Source: Pseudocolwellia agarivorans
GTDB taxonomy: Bacteria; Pseudomonadota; Gammaproteobacteria; Enterobacterales; Alteromonadaceae
Length of the DNA: 64,000 nt
NCBI RefSeq assembly: GCF_002000085.1
Contig: NZ_MUZU01000015.1
Coordinates: forward strand, 16,840 to 80,839
Reading direction: 5' to 3'
This document shows, one piece after another, positions 24,892-34,825 of the stretch (positions are counted from its first letter, which is position 1; the number at the start of each line of letters is the position of its first letter). Made by a program: the position numbers and the translations under genes. The notes under the pieces are model-generated. The model was not told where the DNA came from, made no database searches, and saw nothing but the letters and a program-made list of their open reading frames with translations.

Positions 24892-25107
24892 TTATTGAAT
24901 TTTCTCTAATGATATAAATTTATTATTTTCAGTATGCATACAAAAAAAACCATTTATACCATGCGGCATTAAAAATTTTTTTATATGCATTGCTGGAAAC
25001 TTAATGCGCTGCCCTTCTGTACTCATAACCATGACCGTACTAATTCTCCCTTGATAATAAGGGAGAAAATCATCGTACGTCATGTTCACACTAAAGTAAT
25101 ATTTCAT
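24892..25107 (-). CDS. DUF2835 family small protein
   Basis: 71 residues. The pattern YYFSVNMTYDDFLPYYQG, then RIKFPAMHIKKFL, then GINGFFCMHTENNKFISL matches the DUF2835 family found in Vibrio, Shewanella and relatives. The function is unknown. It begins 12 bases after the pepN stop and is very likely translated from the pepN transcript. Confidence 0.75.
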   Translation of the reverse strand: MKYYFSVNMTYDDFLPYYQGRISTVMVMSTEGQRIKFPAMHIKKFLMPHGINGFFCMHTENNKFISLEKIQ

Positions 25108-25119
25108 TATAGTAGATAT

Positions 25120-27696
25120 TTATTTAAGTGCCGCATCGAGCTTTTCTTTTAGATCTTTAGATAAATTAGGTAAACGATTTAATTTATCTAATTCTGCCCT
25201 CATTAATTTTTGTCTAGCTTTATCAAAGCCTTTAAATTGAATAAGAGGAGTAATTAATCTTGAAGCTACTTGTGGGTTAATTTCATTTAATTGAATAAGT
25301 TGATCAGTTAAAAACGCATAACCTTTACCACTCAAACAATGAAAATATTTAGGGTTTTTAGCAGAGAATGCGCCTATTAAAGAACGCGCTCTATTGGGGT
25401 TAGTTAGACTAAATAATGGATGTTTTAACAATTTTGTTAATCGTTCAAAAATATCATCACTTTTTAAAGAAGCAGCAAGAACAAACCATTTGTCCATAAC
25501 CAAGACGGTATCGCTCCACTGGGTTTCAAATGCTTTCATTTGAGTATCAAATTCTGGCATATTATTGTCCGCACTACATGAAAGCGCAGCAAGTGAATCT
25601 GTCATGTTATCAGAGGTTGAAAATTGTTCATTAATAAGGTCAGTTTCACTTGGAATTAACGCTAAGTAAGATAAACAAACATTTTTCAATGAGCGATTAG
25701 CAACACTCACTCCATCAATTGCAAACACATCACGACTTAACTCTGTGTACAGCGCCTTAAATGTATCGACTAACCCATGAGCTAGCTGATGTTTAATATT
25801 ATCTATCGCATCAACTAAAGCTGAAGCATCAACTTCCTCAATAGAATCGGCTACTTCGTCAAATGTAGGTAAAGTTAATTGTTCAGCTTTTAATGCCGGA
25901 TCAATTGAACTATTCAAAATATGTTTGAAAGAATTGAGTAAGTTTACAGGTAAAATCTCTGATGGATTATTGAATAACTTCTTAATATAAATTTTTAATA
26001 ATTGTTGCCCTGCGTCCCAACGGCAAAACTCGTCTTGAGCATTTACCATGATATTTTCTAAATCATGGTCAGCTTGTTCAAAGTTAACTTTCACTGGTGC
26101 ACTGAAATTACCTAAAAAGGCAAGCACAGGTTTTTCATCAAAACCTTCAAAGCTAAAGCTCTGTTCTAGTTGTGTTAACTCAACTAAGTGACTTTGGGTA
26201 TTAGCTATTGCATTTGCTTGAGTTGAAATTAACTCAACATTCACCGGCACATGTAAAGCATGCGTAGCATGATCTGAGCGACTATTTTTTTGTGTTATAT
26301 GAATAGTATAAGTTTTGTCTTCAGGGTTATATTCTTCTGTTACAGTAAGAATTGGCGTACCTGTTTGAACATACCATAATTTAAACTGCTCTAAAGATAT
26401 GCCTGATGCATCTGACATAGCATTAACAAAATCATCACAAGTTACAGCCATACCATCAAAACGTTTAAAGTAAAGATCCATTCCTTTTCTAAAGTTTTCT
26501 TTACCTAATATGGTATGAAGCATTCGAATAACCTCAGCCCCTTTCTCATATACAGTTAACGTATAAAAGTTATTCATCTCCATGACTTTTTCAGGTCGAA
26601 TAGGGTGTGCCATAGGACCAGCATCTTCAGCAAATTGAAGTGATCTTAAAACTCTTACGTTTTGAATACGAGTGACACTTGCAGAGGTCATATCAGCACT
26701 AAACTGTTGATCTCTAAAAACAGTTAAACCTTCTTTAAGACTTAATTGGAACCAGTCTCGACAAGTTACGCGGTTTCCAGTCCAGTTATGGAAATACTCA
26801 TGTGCAATAACGGCTTCAATATTAAAATAATCAACATCTGTTGCCGACTTTTCATCAGCCAAAACAAACTTACTATTAAAAACATTTAGTCCTTTGTTTT
26901 CCATAGCTCCCATATTAAAAAAGTCGACCGCAACTATCATGTAAATATCAAGGTCGTATTCTAATCCAAACGTATCTTCATCCCATTTCATTGAATGCTT
27001 TAAAGAAGCCATAGCATGATGTGCTTTAGATAAGTTACCTTGGTCAACGAAGATTTCTAAAGCCACCTCTCGACCAGAACATGTAACGAAGGTATCGCTT
27101 AATAAATCAAAATTACCTGCAACAAGTGCAAATAAGTAACATGGTTTTGGAAATGGGTCTTGCCATTTAGCAAAGTGATAGCCATTTGCTAAATCACCAG
27201 CTTCCACTTTATTACCATTTGATAATAAAAATGGATATAAGTTTTTATCTGCAACAATTTTTGTAGAAAAGACAGCCATTACATCAGGGCGATCTAGATA
27301 GTAAGTCATACGTCTAAAGCCTTCTGCTTCACATTGCGTGCAAAACGCGCCGCCTGACTTAAACAAGCCTTCCAAAGAGGTATTTTTTACAGGGTTTATT
27401 TGAGTAACAATGGTTAATTCGAATTCATCATCAGGAACATTTATTTCTAATTGGGTGGCCGTTTCAATATAAGAGTCACTCGATAACAACTCCCCATTAA
27501 TTGAAATAGAAATAAGCTTTAACTCTTCACCTTGTAATATAAGTGACTCTTTAATATTGCTATCCGCTTTAGCAACGGTCATCACATTAGTCACAAGCGT
27601 TTTTGTATCTTCCAATTCGAAAGTTAAATCGACTGTAGAAATTGTAAAAGCTGTTTTTTTATAATCGGATAAATAACGCGCGGTAAATTCTGTCAT
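25120..27696 (-). CDS. pepN: aminopeptidase N (M1 family)
   Basis: 858 residues (E. coli 870). The exopeptidase motif GAMEN is at about 263-267 and the zinc site HEYFHNWTGNR begins at residue 299, with the third ligand in the following LKEGLTVFRDQQF segment. There is no signal peptide, so it is cytoplasmic; it removes N-terminal residues from peptides. It is the first gene of a two-gene unit with DUF2835. Confidence 0.96.
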   Translation of the reverse strand: MTEFTARYLSDYKKTAFTISTVDLTFELEDTKTLVTNVMTVAKADSNIKESLILQGEELKLISISINGELLSSDSYIETATQLEINVPDDEFELTIVTQINPVKNTSLEGLFKSGGAFCTQCEAEGFRRMTYYLDRPDVMAVFSTKIVADKNLYPFLLSNGNKVEAGDLANGYHFAKWQDPFPKPCYLFALVAGNFDLLSDTFVTCSGREVALEIFVDQGNLSKAHHAMASLKHSMKWDEDTFGLEYDLDIYMIVAVDFFNMGAMENKGLNVFNSKFVLADEKSATDVDYFNIEAVIAHEYFHNWTGNRVTCRDWFQLSLKEGLTVFRDQQFSADMTSASVTRIQNVRVLRSLQFAEDAGPMAHPIRPEKVMEMNNFYTLTVYEKGAEVIRMLHTILGKENFRKGMDLYFKRFDGMAVTCDDFVNAMSDASGISLEQFKLWYVQTGTPILTVTEEYNPEDKTYTIHITQKNSRSDHATHALHVPVNVELISTQANAIANTQSHLVELTQLEQSFSFEGFDEKPVLAFLGNFSAPVKVNFEQADHDLENIMVNAQDEFCRWDAGQQLLKIYIKKLFNNPSEILPVNLLNSFKHILNSSIDPALKAEQLTLPTFDEVADSIEEVDASALVDAIDNIKHQLAHGLVDTFKALYTELSRDVFAIDGVSVANRSLKNVCLSYLALIPSETDLINEQFSTSDNMTDSLAALSCSADNNMPEFDTQMKAFETQWSDTVLVMDKWFVLAASLKSDDIFERLTKLLKHPLFSLTNPNRARSLIGAFSAKNPKYFHCLSGKGYAFLTDQLIQLNEINPQVASRLITPLIQFKGFDKARQKLMRAELDKLNRLPNLSKDLKEKLDAALK

Positions 27697-27838
27697 GGGT
27701 TTTCCTACAAGGTGATAAAAATGAAATACATTGATTTATTATATTTAAATGGATACCTCTTTACTCTTGATTTTATATAGATAGACATAAAAAGGGATCA
27801 AATAATAATATAATAAAAGCTTAATAGGTAATAACGAA

Positions 27839-27860
27839 AAAGCCTGTAAAATCAGGCTTT
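27839..27860. terminator. terminator after nhaC
   Basis: AAAGCCTG (27839-27846) pairs with CAGGCTTT (27853-27860) around the loop TAAAAT. A further A-run on the plus strand before it gives a T-tail on the minus strand, fitting the end of nhaC. Confidence 0.7.
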
Positions 27861-27891
27861 GATGTACAATAAATATTTTTATAATTGTTGT

Positions 27892-29340
27892 TTAATTTGT
27901 AACTAATTTTTTAATTTTATAACCTGTAAAACCATAAGCAATTGCTAATATAGGATTAATAAAGTTAAAAAAGCAGTAAAAAATGTATTCATAATTGGTT
28001 AATGCTAAAACACCAAACATGAAAGCACCACATGTATTCCAAGGAATAAGTGGTGAAGATAAAGTACCTGAATCTTCAAGTGTTCGGCTGAGTACAAGAG
28101 GATCTAAGTTTCGTCTTTTATATTCTTCTTTATACATGCGACCAGGCATTACAATCGATATATACTGATCTGCTGTGACTAAGTTAGCGCCTATACATGT
28201 TGCAACTGTACTTGCAATTAGTCCGCCTACTGACTTTACAGAACCTAAAATAGCTTGCACAAATTTTTTCAACATACCAAAGTATTCTAAAACAGCACCA
28301 AACATTAATGCACACATAATTAGCCATACGATGTTCAGCATGCTTTTCATGCCTCCGCCGCTTAGTAAGCTATCTAAATCAGCATCACCTGAATTGATAA
28401 CGACACCATCAAACAACGCCGCCCATACAACCGTAATGTTCGCAGTTACAGTATCTAAACCATTAGCAGCTAAAGTGTTTATAAGTTCTGGTTGAAAAAT
28501 AATGGCCCAAATTGCGCCAAATAAGGCGCCTATTGCTACAGCAGGAAATGCAGGCACTTTTTTCATTGCCATAGCGAGTAGTAATGCAACAGGAACAAGA
28601 TTAAGAGGAGTTATATTGAAGTTGGCTTCTAATTGCTGATTAATACCTTCTACCGCTTCAAGGGTAACAGTGGTTTCAACTGATAAACCCAAGAAAGTAA
28701 ATATAATCAAACTAATAACGATTGACGGTATTGTTGTCCACATCATATATCTAATATGAGCAAACAATTCTGAACCGGCAACAACGGGAGCTAAGTTAGT
28801 TGTTTCAGAAAGGGGAGAAATTTTATCACCACAATAAGCCCCTGAAATAATAGCACCGGCGGTTATTGCTGGATTTAATCCTAAACCGGATGAAATTCCC
28901 ATAAGTGCAACACCTATAGTAGCGGCTGTAGTCCAAGAACTTCCTATACTTAACGCAACAATACAACAAATAATACAAGTAGCCGGATAAAACCAGCTAG
29001 GATCTAATATTTTCAATCCATAATAAATCATACTTGGTACAGTACCTGATAGCATCCAAGTACCAATTAATGAACCTACCGCTAATAAAATAAAAATAGC
29101 CCCCATAGAAATAGAAATGCCATTAACCATAGCTTTTTCTATATCTGCCCACTTATAATTATTTTTGAGGCCAATAACCACTGCAATACCTGTAGCAATT
29201 AATAAAGCAATTTGATTAGGACCACCGGTAGAATTATCACCAAAGTAAAAAACAGCCCCCGAGAGCATGAAGATAAGTGCTATTAACGGTATTAATGCAT
29301 CCAACATACTAGGAGCTTTATGTTCTGACATATCTGTCAT
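27892..29340 (-). CDS. nhaC: Na+/H+ antiporter of the NhaC family
   Basis: 482 residues with about 11-12 hydrophobic segments. GSSWTTAATIGVALMGI and GAIISGAYCGDKISPLSETTNLAP are characteristic NhaC signatures, as is SSPLIPWNTCGAF near the C-terminus. It should exchange protons for sodium across the inner membrane, as expected in a marine bacterium. Related members exchange malate for lactate, so the exact ion pair is not certain. It is transcribed alone, with terminators on both sides. Confidence 0.85.
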   Translation of the reverse strand: MTDMSEHKAPSMLDALIPLIALIFMLSGAVFYFGDNSTGGPNQIALLIATGIAVVIGLKNNYKWADIEKAMVNGISISMGAIFILLAVGSLIGTWMLSGTVPSMIYYGLKILDPSWFYPATCIICCIVALSIGSSWTTAATIGVALMGISSGLGLNPAITAGAIISGAYCGDKISPLSETTNLAPVVAGSELFAHIRYMMWTTIPSIVISLIIFTFLGLSVETTVTLEAVEGINQQLEANFNITPLNLVPVALLLAMAMKKVPAFPAVAIGALFGAIWAIIFQPELINTLAANGLDTVTANITVVWAALFDGVVINSGDADLDSLLSGGGMKSMLNIVWLIMCALMFGAVLEYFGMLKKFVQAILGSVKSVGGLIASTVATCIGANLVTADQYISIVMPGRMYKEEYKRRNLDPLVLSRTLEDSGTLSSPLIPWNTCGAFMFGVLALTNYEYIFYCFFNFINPILAIAYGFTGYKIKKLVTN

Positions 29341-29511
29341 ATAAAATTAGCCTTTATTGTCATTATATTTTTTTATTCCGGTAACATGCCTTCTATTAAA
29401 AAATAGTGCAAGTTATTTTTCCAACCCATCAGCTTCTAACGCTTTAAAAACAAGACTTTACAAAATAACTATTCACTTATTTTGATTAAATATTTATTTT
29501 TAAATAAGCAT

Positions 29512-29540
29512 AAAAAAACCGCTGTATTAGCGGTTTTTTT
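29512..29540. terminator. terminator after prc
   Basis: AAAAAAACCGC (29512-29522) and GCGGTTTTTTT (29530-29540) form an 11-bp stem with a 7-base loop, 15 bases beyond the prc stop. It is usable on both strands. Confidence 0.8.
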
Positions 29541-29555
29541 ATGAGTTAATAAAAT

Positions 29556-31592
29556 CTATTTTTTAGCCATACGACCAAGCGATACTAAATCAAATGTAAT
29601 TTTAGCAGCCTCATCTAAAAACGGATCTAACTCATCTAATTCATCAGGCAAGTCGTCATCTAAACTTTTAACTTTTTCTTTACCTAATCTCACCAATCTC
29701 TCATTAACTCTGATCAATTGTTTAGCTTTATTTTTTTCGCGTTTTTCTTTACGAATAGCCAAGTTCAAAGAAACCGTTTTATCGTCCTTTTCTGCTTTAT
29801 ATGTTTTGATATCATCAAGCAAATAATTAAACTCGGTATTTTCCATAATACGTTGATCATGTAAAGATTGTAGATAAGCAAAGTCACTGCTTAATTCATT
29901 TAACTTAGTATATTCAGCTTTTGGTATTTTATCCCACGGAAGCGCATTTTCTTCTTTGCTTTCTCCCCAATCTTCAGGATCTATTGCTGAAGGGAAAGAA
30001 ATATCAGGTAAAACGCCTCTATGTTGAGTACTGCCACCATTGATACGGTAAAACTTAGCAATAGTAAACTGGATGCTGCCAAAAGGTTTTTCGTATAAAT
30101 CGTAAACTCGACCTAAACCTCTGTGTTGCTGAACAGTACCTTTACCAAAAGTATGTTCACCAATAATGACACCGCGTCCATAATCTTGAATAGCTGCAGA
30201 AAATATTTCAGATGCTGAAGCACTATAACGATCAACCATAACCGTTAATGGACCTTTATAATAACTAATACCGTCCCTATCACTATTAACTTCAATGCGA
30301 TTAGCGCCATTACGTACTTGAACAACAGGACCTTTATCGATAAATAAGCCGGTTAATAGTGTTGCTTCTGTTAATGAACCACCGCCATTACCACGTAAGT
30401 CAACAATAACACCTTCAACGTTTTCATCGTTAAGCTTTTTCAGCTCAACTTTTACATCACGAGACAAATTATTATAAAAACTTGGTATATTAATAACACC
30501 TAATTTTTTACTGGTTTTATCACCCGGAATTTCATAATAAACTTCAGACTTAGCCGCTCTATCTTCAAGTTTAATCGTGTCTCGTATAATCGATACGGTT
30601 TTTATATTGGCTTCATCATCAGATTCACCACTTAAAATCTGTAAGCGAACTTGAGTACCTTTCGGGCCTTTTATTAATTCAACTACGTCGTCTAAACGCC
30701 AGCCAATTACGTCAACAAACTCTTCTTTCGCTTGAGCAACGCCAACTATTCTATCTTTTGGTTTAAGTTCTTTAGATTTATCCGCAGGACCACCAGAAAC
30801 AACACTTTGAATAACGGTATAGTCTTCTTCAGCACGCAAAACAGCACCAATCCCTTCTAGAGAAAGATTCATTTCCATTTGGAAACGTTCTGCGTTTCTT
30901 GGTGATAAATAAGAAGTGTGAGGCTCAACAACGCGAGCAAAGCTGTTCATTACTATTTGAAAAACATCTTCGCTTTCACTTTGTTTTAAACGTTTAATTG
31001 CATATCGATATCTTTTACCTAAAACTTCAGCAACTTTTTTCCACTCTTTACCAGCAAGAGTTAAATTAAGTGCGTCATATTTAACTTTTAAACGCCATAA
31101 TTCATCTAACTCAGCTTTGTCTTTAGGCCAAGCAGCATCTTCACGGTCAAAGTTGTAAGATTCATCTAAAGTAAAATCGAAAGGTTTTTCTAATAAACTT
31201 AATGCATATTCATAACGTTCTAAACGGCGCTTGAGGTTTACATTATAAATTTCATAGGCTTCATCAAGTTTTCCACGAGAAATAACCGTATCAAAATCCA
31301 ATCTATATTTAGTAAACTTATCAATATCCGCTTGTATAAAAACATTACGAGCATAGTCCAATTGTTTAATGTATCTATCAAAAATTTGTTTTGATAGAGA
31401 ATCATCCATTTTTACTTGCTTATAATGTGCACGCGTAAATTGCGCCGTGATTCGCTTACTTGATGTTGCATGTTGCTCTTCAGGAGCCAAAATAGGTATA
31501 GGTATATCTTCTACTTTTTTTTCACTTGCATTAACAAGTACACTTGATACTGCAATAGATACGGCAATCGCGAGACGACAAAATTTTTGCAT
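29556..31592 (-). CDS. prc: tail-specific (C-terminal processing) protease Prc
   Basis: 678 residues from the ATG at 31590-31592, which has CGGAG upstream; this gives a clear signal peptide (FCRLAIAVSIAVSSVLVNA), while the longer frame overlaps the proQ end. A PDZ domain lies around 240-330 (SLEGIGAVLRAEEDYTVIQSV). The Ser-Lys dyad lies around residues 455-482 (YSASASEIF and TFGKGTVQ). It cuts periplasmic proteins and lipoproteins from the C-terminus and controls peptidoglycan hydrolases. It follows proQ by 13 bases, the same pair as in enterics. Confidence 0.95.
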   Translation of the reverse strand: MQKFCRLAIAVSIAVSSVLVNASEKKVEDIPIPILAPEEQHATSSKRITAQFTRAHYKQVKMDDSLSKQIFDRYIKQLDYARNVFIQADIDKFTKYRLDFDTVISRGKLDEAYEIYNVNLKRRLERYEYALSLLEKPFDFTLDESYNFDREDAAWPKDKAELDELWRLKVKYDALNLTLAGKEWKKVAEVLGKRYRYAIKRLKQSESEDVFQIVMNSFARVVEPHTSYLSPRNAERFQMEMNLSLEGIGAVLRAEEDYTVIQSVVSGGPADKSKELKPKDRIVGVAQAKEEFVDVIGWRLDDVVELIKGPKGTQVRLQILSGESDDEANIKTVSIIRDTIKLEDRAAKSEVYYEIPGDKTSKKLGVINIPSFYNNLSRDVKVELKKLNDENVEGVIVDLRGNGGGSLTEATLLTGLFIDKGPVVQVRNGANRIEVNSDRDGISYYKGPLTVMVDRYSASASEIFSAAIQDYGRGVIIGEHTFGKGTVQQHRGLGRVYDLYEKPFGSIQFTIAKFYRINGGSTQHRGVLPDISFPSAIDPEDWGESKEENALPWDKIPKAEYTKLNELSSDFAYLQSLHDQRIMENTEFNYLLDDIKTYKAEKDDKTVSLNLAIRKEKREKNKAKQLIRVNERLVRLGKEKVKSLDDDLPDELDELDPFLDEAAKITFDLVSLGRMAKK

Positions 31593-31605
31593 GAATAAAC
31601 TCCGA

Positions 31606-32247
31606 TTATTCAGTAAATATGTTTTTAACTTGAGTCTTAACAACCATTCCAGAATCTAATTGAACAGTGATATCTTTACCTGAAACTTCGGTAATTGTTG
31701 CGTTCATTGGAGAGTTACTTAACTGTACTTTAACTTTTTTACCCACAATTATTGCATCAGCTGTAACAGGTTGAAGTTTAACTTCCGTCTTAACATTTGA
31801 TCGTTTAGTAGACTTTACAGCCTTAAACTTAGCTTTTTGATCAGGTTTTTCACCTTGATCTTTAGCTGCCTTATGATCTTTATACTGCTTTTTCGGTTTA
31901 TTATCTTTCTGTTTATTGTTACCAAATTTTTCTTGGCTTTCTTTTAACGTTTTACTGGCGTAATCAGCTTGTACTTGATCGATTTCAGCAGCATCGTTAC
32001 CGTCGATATCAACTCGAACGCTACCAACTTTTACCGACTTTAAGTAACGCCAACTGCTAGTGTAATGTCTAAGCGCTTGTCTTAAACGTGTTTTACTAAC
32101 AGTTTCATCATCCGTTAATCTTTCGGCTAAGTCTTGAAAGATGCCTATTTTTAATGGTTTAGCTGGTCCTTCAAGAGAAAAACAAGCGGGAAATTTTTCA
32201 GCTAAATAAGCAATAATTTCTTTAGTACTAGTACGTTTAGTTTCCAT
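31606..32247 (-). CDS. proQ: RNA chaperone ProQ
   Basis: 213 residues (E. coli 232). N-terminal FinO/ProQ domain (about 8-120, AYLAEKFPACFSLEGPAKPLKIGIF, LRQALRHYTSSWRYLKS), a Lys-rich linker (about 120-150) and a C-terminal Tudor-like domain (VKVQLSNSPMNATITEVSGKDITVQLDSG). It binds many sRNAs and mRNA 3' ends. It sits between a small acidic protein gene and prc in one operon. Confidence 0.94.
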   Translation of the reverse strand: METKRTSTKEIIAYLAEKFPACFSLEGPAKPLKIGIFQDLAERLTDDETVSKTRLRQALRHYTSSWRYLKSVKVGSVRVDIDGNDAAEIDQVQADYASKTLKESQEKFGNNKQKDNKPKKQYKDHKAAKDQGEKPDQKAKFKAVKSTKRSNVKTEVKLQPVTADAIIVGKKVKVQLSNSPMNATITEVSGKDITVQLDSGMVVKTQVKNIFTE

Positions 32248-32270
32248 AAATCAACTTTTCACAAATAATC

Positions 32271-32552
32271 TTAATTTTCGAGATACTGCTCACGGTTTTC
32301 CAACAAGTGTCGGCACCAGTCATAAATATCTTCACTTTCTAATTCAGGCAAACTATCTTGCCCTATCCAAGTATCCCACACCAGAGCTAAAAGTTTTTCT
32401 AACTCTTCTGTCGCAATGTCTTCTTCGGCTAAATCGTAAATCAAATGATAAATTTCATTGATACGCTCAGCCACTATTTCTTCATCACCATCCCAGTCGC
32501 CAACAACAGCTTCTGAAACTAGGTAATCATGAATAACAACAAATTCTTTCAC
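32271..32552 (-). CDS. small acidic protein of unknown function
   Basis: 93 residues, strongly acidic (many Glu and Asp), with predicted helices and three Trp (VGDWDGDEE, LVWDTWIGQD, YDWCRHLL). No family was recognised with certainty. The start is GTG at 32550-32552; its G is also the last base of the msrC stop (TAGTG), so translation is probably coupled to msrC. It is followed by proQ after 23 bases. No ATG start exists in the first third of the frame. Its fixed place between msrC and proQ argues that it is real. Confidence 0.6.
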   Translation of the reverse strand: MKEFVVIHDYLVSEAVVGDWDGDEEIVAERINEIYHLIYDLAEEDIATEELEKLLALVWDTWIGQDSLPELESEDIYDWCRHLLENREQYLEN

Positions 32553-33028
32553 TAGTTTATCACGCCATGCTTAATGATGATATTTTCAAATAGATTTATT
32601 ATGTTTTCTAAACCTGTTTGATCATCTTCATCAAAACGTTCGTATATTGGACTATCAATATCTAAAACAGCAACTACCTTATCATTAATAATTAAAGGAA
32701 CAACTATTTCAGAGTTACTATTAGCATCGCATGCTATATGACCAGAAAAATCGTGAACATTAGCAACACGTATCGTTTTAGCTTTGCCAGCAGCACTACC
32801 ACATACACCTTTATTTAAAGGAATACGAATACAAGCGACTTTACCTTGAAAAGGCCCTAAAACCAGTTCATCAGACAATACGCGATAAAATCCGACCCAA
32901 TTTACATCACTTAAGCTTTCGAATAATAAGGCACTAATATTAGCCATGTTGGCAATAACATCAGACTCTTCACTAGCAATAGCTTCAACTTGTTTGAGAA
33001 TAAGTTCGTATTCTGCAAGTTTGTTCAT
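32552..33028 (-). CDS. msrC: free methionine-(R)-sulfoxide reductase (GAF domain)
   Basis: 158 residues from the ATG at 33026-33028 (MNKLAEYE), which aligns with the E. coli YebR start; the open frame reaches 33058 with other possible starts. It is a single GAF domain with SDVNWVGFYRV, LGPFQGKVACIRIP, GVCGSAAG and HIACDANSNSEIVVPL. The three cysteines used in catalysis are all present. It reduces free methionine-(R)-sulfoxide. It is the first gene of the msrC-proQ-prc operon. Confidence 0.9.
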   Translation of the reverse strand: MNKLAEYELILKQVEAIASEESDVIANMANISALLFESLSDVNWVGFYRVLSDELVLGPFQGKVACIRIPLNKGVCGSAAGKAKTIRVANVHDFSGHIACDANSNSEIVVPLIINDKVVAVLDIDSPIYERFDEDDQTGLENIINLFENIIIKHGVIN

Positions 33029-33129
33029 CATAAACATTCTAGTCAGTAAAAAACGCATAACATACAGGTATAGCGCTTCAATTTAAAGGAATATCGACTC
33101 AAATAAGCTAATTTTATTGATAAAATTAA

Positions 33130-33152
33130 AAAGCCGACATAACGCCGGCTTT
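33130..33152 (-). terminator. terminator after the PstS-like gene
   Basis: AAAGCCG (33130-33136) pairs with CGGCTTT (33146-33152) around a 9-base loop. Leading A's on the plus strand give the T-tail on the minus strand. It is 20 bases beyond the stop of the PstS-like gene. Confidence 0.65.
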
Positions 33153-33172
33153 GAAATAACACATTAATACCA

Positions 33173-33580
33173 TTAAAACTTAGATACAACTTTTACGCCG
33201 TCAATATTAGCTCCATCGCTAACATAGCCAATCATATTAGGATTACTACTTACTCTTGCTATAATTTCAGCATCGCTAGCTAGAGATTCAGGCGCTTGGC
33301 CTTTACCAGTAAAGAGCAACTTAGACCAATAAGCTTTCATTTGGCTTTCTGATTTTCCTAATATTTCTTTGATAAACTCTTTGCTTGTATCACCTGAATC
33401 TAAATTTAAAGGTGTTGCATCGCTTCCATCTGGAAATTTTTTTGATTTCCCTAAAAATATTTTTGAAATACTCTTATTGTCTAGATTCGCATTATTGGAT
33501 GGATGAACTATAACGACTCCTCCTGCCAATACAGAACTACAAAATAGTAGAGAAGCTGTCAATGTAATAATTTTTTTCAT
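33173..33580 (-). CDS. short PstS-like periplasmic protein
   Basis: 135 residues with a signal peptide (IITLTASLLFCSSVLAGG). The mature part VVIVHPSNNANLDNKSISKIFLGKSKKFPDG, then EFIKEILGKSESQMKAYWSKLLFTGKG and SNPNMIGYVSDG matches the PBP-like domain of phosphate-binding (PstS) proteins. At about 115 mature residues it is only about half of a full PstS, so it may cover one lobe. It may bind an anion or act as a sensory part, but is unlikely to be a full transporter component. It is encoded 12 bases after a porin and downstream of a chemoreceptor. Confidence 0.7.
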   Translation of the reverse strand: MKKIITLTASLLFCSSVLAGGVVIVHPSNNANLDNKSISKIFLGKSKKFPDGSDATPLNLDSGDTSKEFIKEILGKSESQMKAYWSKLLFTGKGQAPESLASDAEIIARVSSNPNMIGYVSDGANIDGVKVVSKF

Positions 33581-33592
33581 TTTATTCTCCCC

Positions 33593-34801
33593 TTAGAATA
33601 CTAAATCTATACCGAACGATGCACCATTGTAATTATCACTAAAATCACCAAGTTTCGTTCTAAAAACATCTATTTTAAATGCTGCGCTAGAATGGAAGTC
33701 ATATCGTAAACTTAATGTTTGTGTTTTAAATTTTTTATCAAATAAAGCATCAACTACATTTTTACCAATAGCTTGAGCTGCGGGGGTAAAGTCATTTAAC
33801 GAAGAATAATCAATTGGTTGATCGAAACTTTCATACGTATATAAAATGGTATATTCATTAATACGTTTACCAGCCATTACATAATAAACTTCGCTGAACG
33901 AATTACCAGAATCTTTAATACCATAATCAGCATATTCTGCAGTAAATAACCAATCATTATAATCAACAGCTGCACCTAAATAGTAATACTCTCCATCGCC
34001 ACTCAATCCAACGGTATCTCTTAATCTCGCTGTTTCATCAGCCGATACTCCAAATGAAGCTGCAGCATTATTAATTCCTGTAGGACCATCAAATAATACA
34101 GCATTATCGAGCTCGCTAAAATCAGCCTCAGTAATAAAACCACCTGCAAATAACGTTAACCAGTCATAATTAAATTCAGTACTTACACTTAATATTTTAT
34201 CAAATTTAGTATTATAAAGTGAATCAAACGCTTCCCAATCACCTTCCCAAGAATAATAACCAAAAGATGAATTAATAGACCAATCACCTAATTCAGTTGA
34301 GTTATTTAATCTAACACCTTCTACCACAGAAAAATTAAAATCATCATAAACAGAACGCGGCAACCTATTACCTATAACGGTATAACCAATTTTTTCTGAC
34401 TCAGATTTATAAAACATAGGTAATACCATACGACCAACATTAACACGCCATTCATCAGTTATATCGTAAGATAAATATGCCCAACGAGCTTCTAAATCAA
34501 AGTCATTTCTTCCTTCTGCGTATAACTGAGCAGTGACTGATAACCCTTCACCAAGATCTGAAGATACTTGAAGTGCAAACAGGCTTTCCGGTTTAAAGGA
34601 TAAGTCCTTATCGTATAATCCATCGAGTATCACTTCTTCGGCATCAAAATTACCATTACTATTCCGATCTTTGGGATCGTCAAATGTTAATCCTCCTTTA
34701 ATTGATGCGAAGCCATTAAATTTTACATCAGCTATAGAGGGAGCTGAGCAACAAACTCCCGCTATTAATAAAGCAACTTTACATTTTTTCAGCTGTTCCA
34801 T
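33593..34801 (-). CDS. outer-membrane porin-like protein
   Basis: 402 residues from the ATG at 34799-34801, which has AGAGG upstream (the frame opens seven codons earlier). Signal peptide ending near APSIA, then alternating strands with aromatic girdles (LSVTAQLYAEGRNDFDLEARWAYL is one segment) and a last strand ending GIDLVF. This resembles general or phosphate-type porins of marine gammaproteobacteria. It lies between a chemoreceptor gene and a PstS-like gene, all on one strand with gaps of 24 and 12 bases, so solute entry and sensing may be linked. Confidence 0.75.
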   Translation of the reverse strand: MEQLKKCKVALLIAGVCCSAPSIADVKFNGFASIKGGLTFDDPKDRNSNGNFDAEEVILDGLYDKDLSFKPESLFALQVSSDLGEGLSVTAQLYAEGRNDFDLEARWAYLSYDITDEWRVNVGRMVLPMFYKSESEKIGYTVIGNRLPRSVYDDFNFSVVEGVRLNNSTELGDWSINSSFGYYSWEGDWEAFDSLYNTKFDKILSVSTEFNYDWLTLFAGGFITEADFSELDNAVLFDGPTGINNAAASFGVSADETARLRDTVGLSGDGEYYYLGAAVDYNDWLFTAEYADYGIKDSGNSFSEVYYVMAGKRINEYTILYTYESFDQPIDYSSLNDFTPAAQAIGKNVVDALFDKKFKTQTLSLRYDFHSSAAFKIDVFRTKLGDFSDNYNGASFGIDLVF

Positions 34802-34825
34802 GTTATACCTCTTTATTTTCATTAA

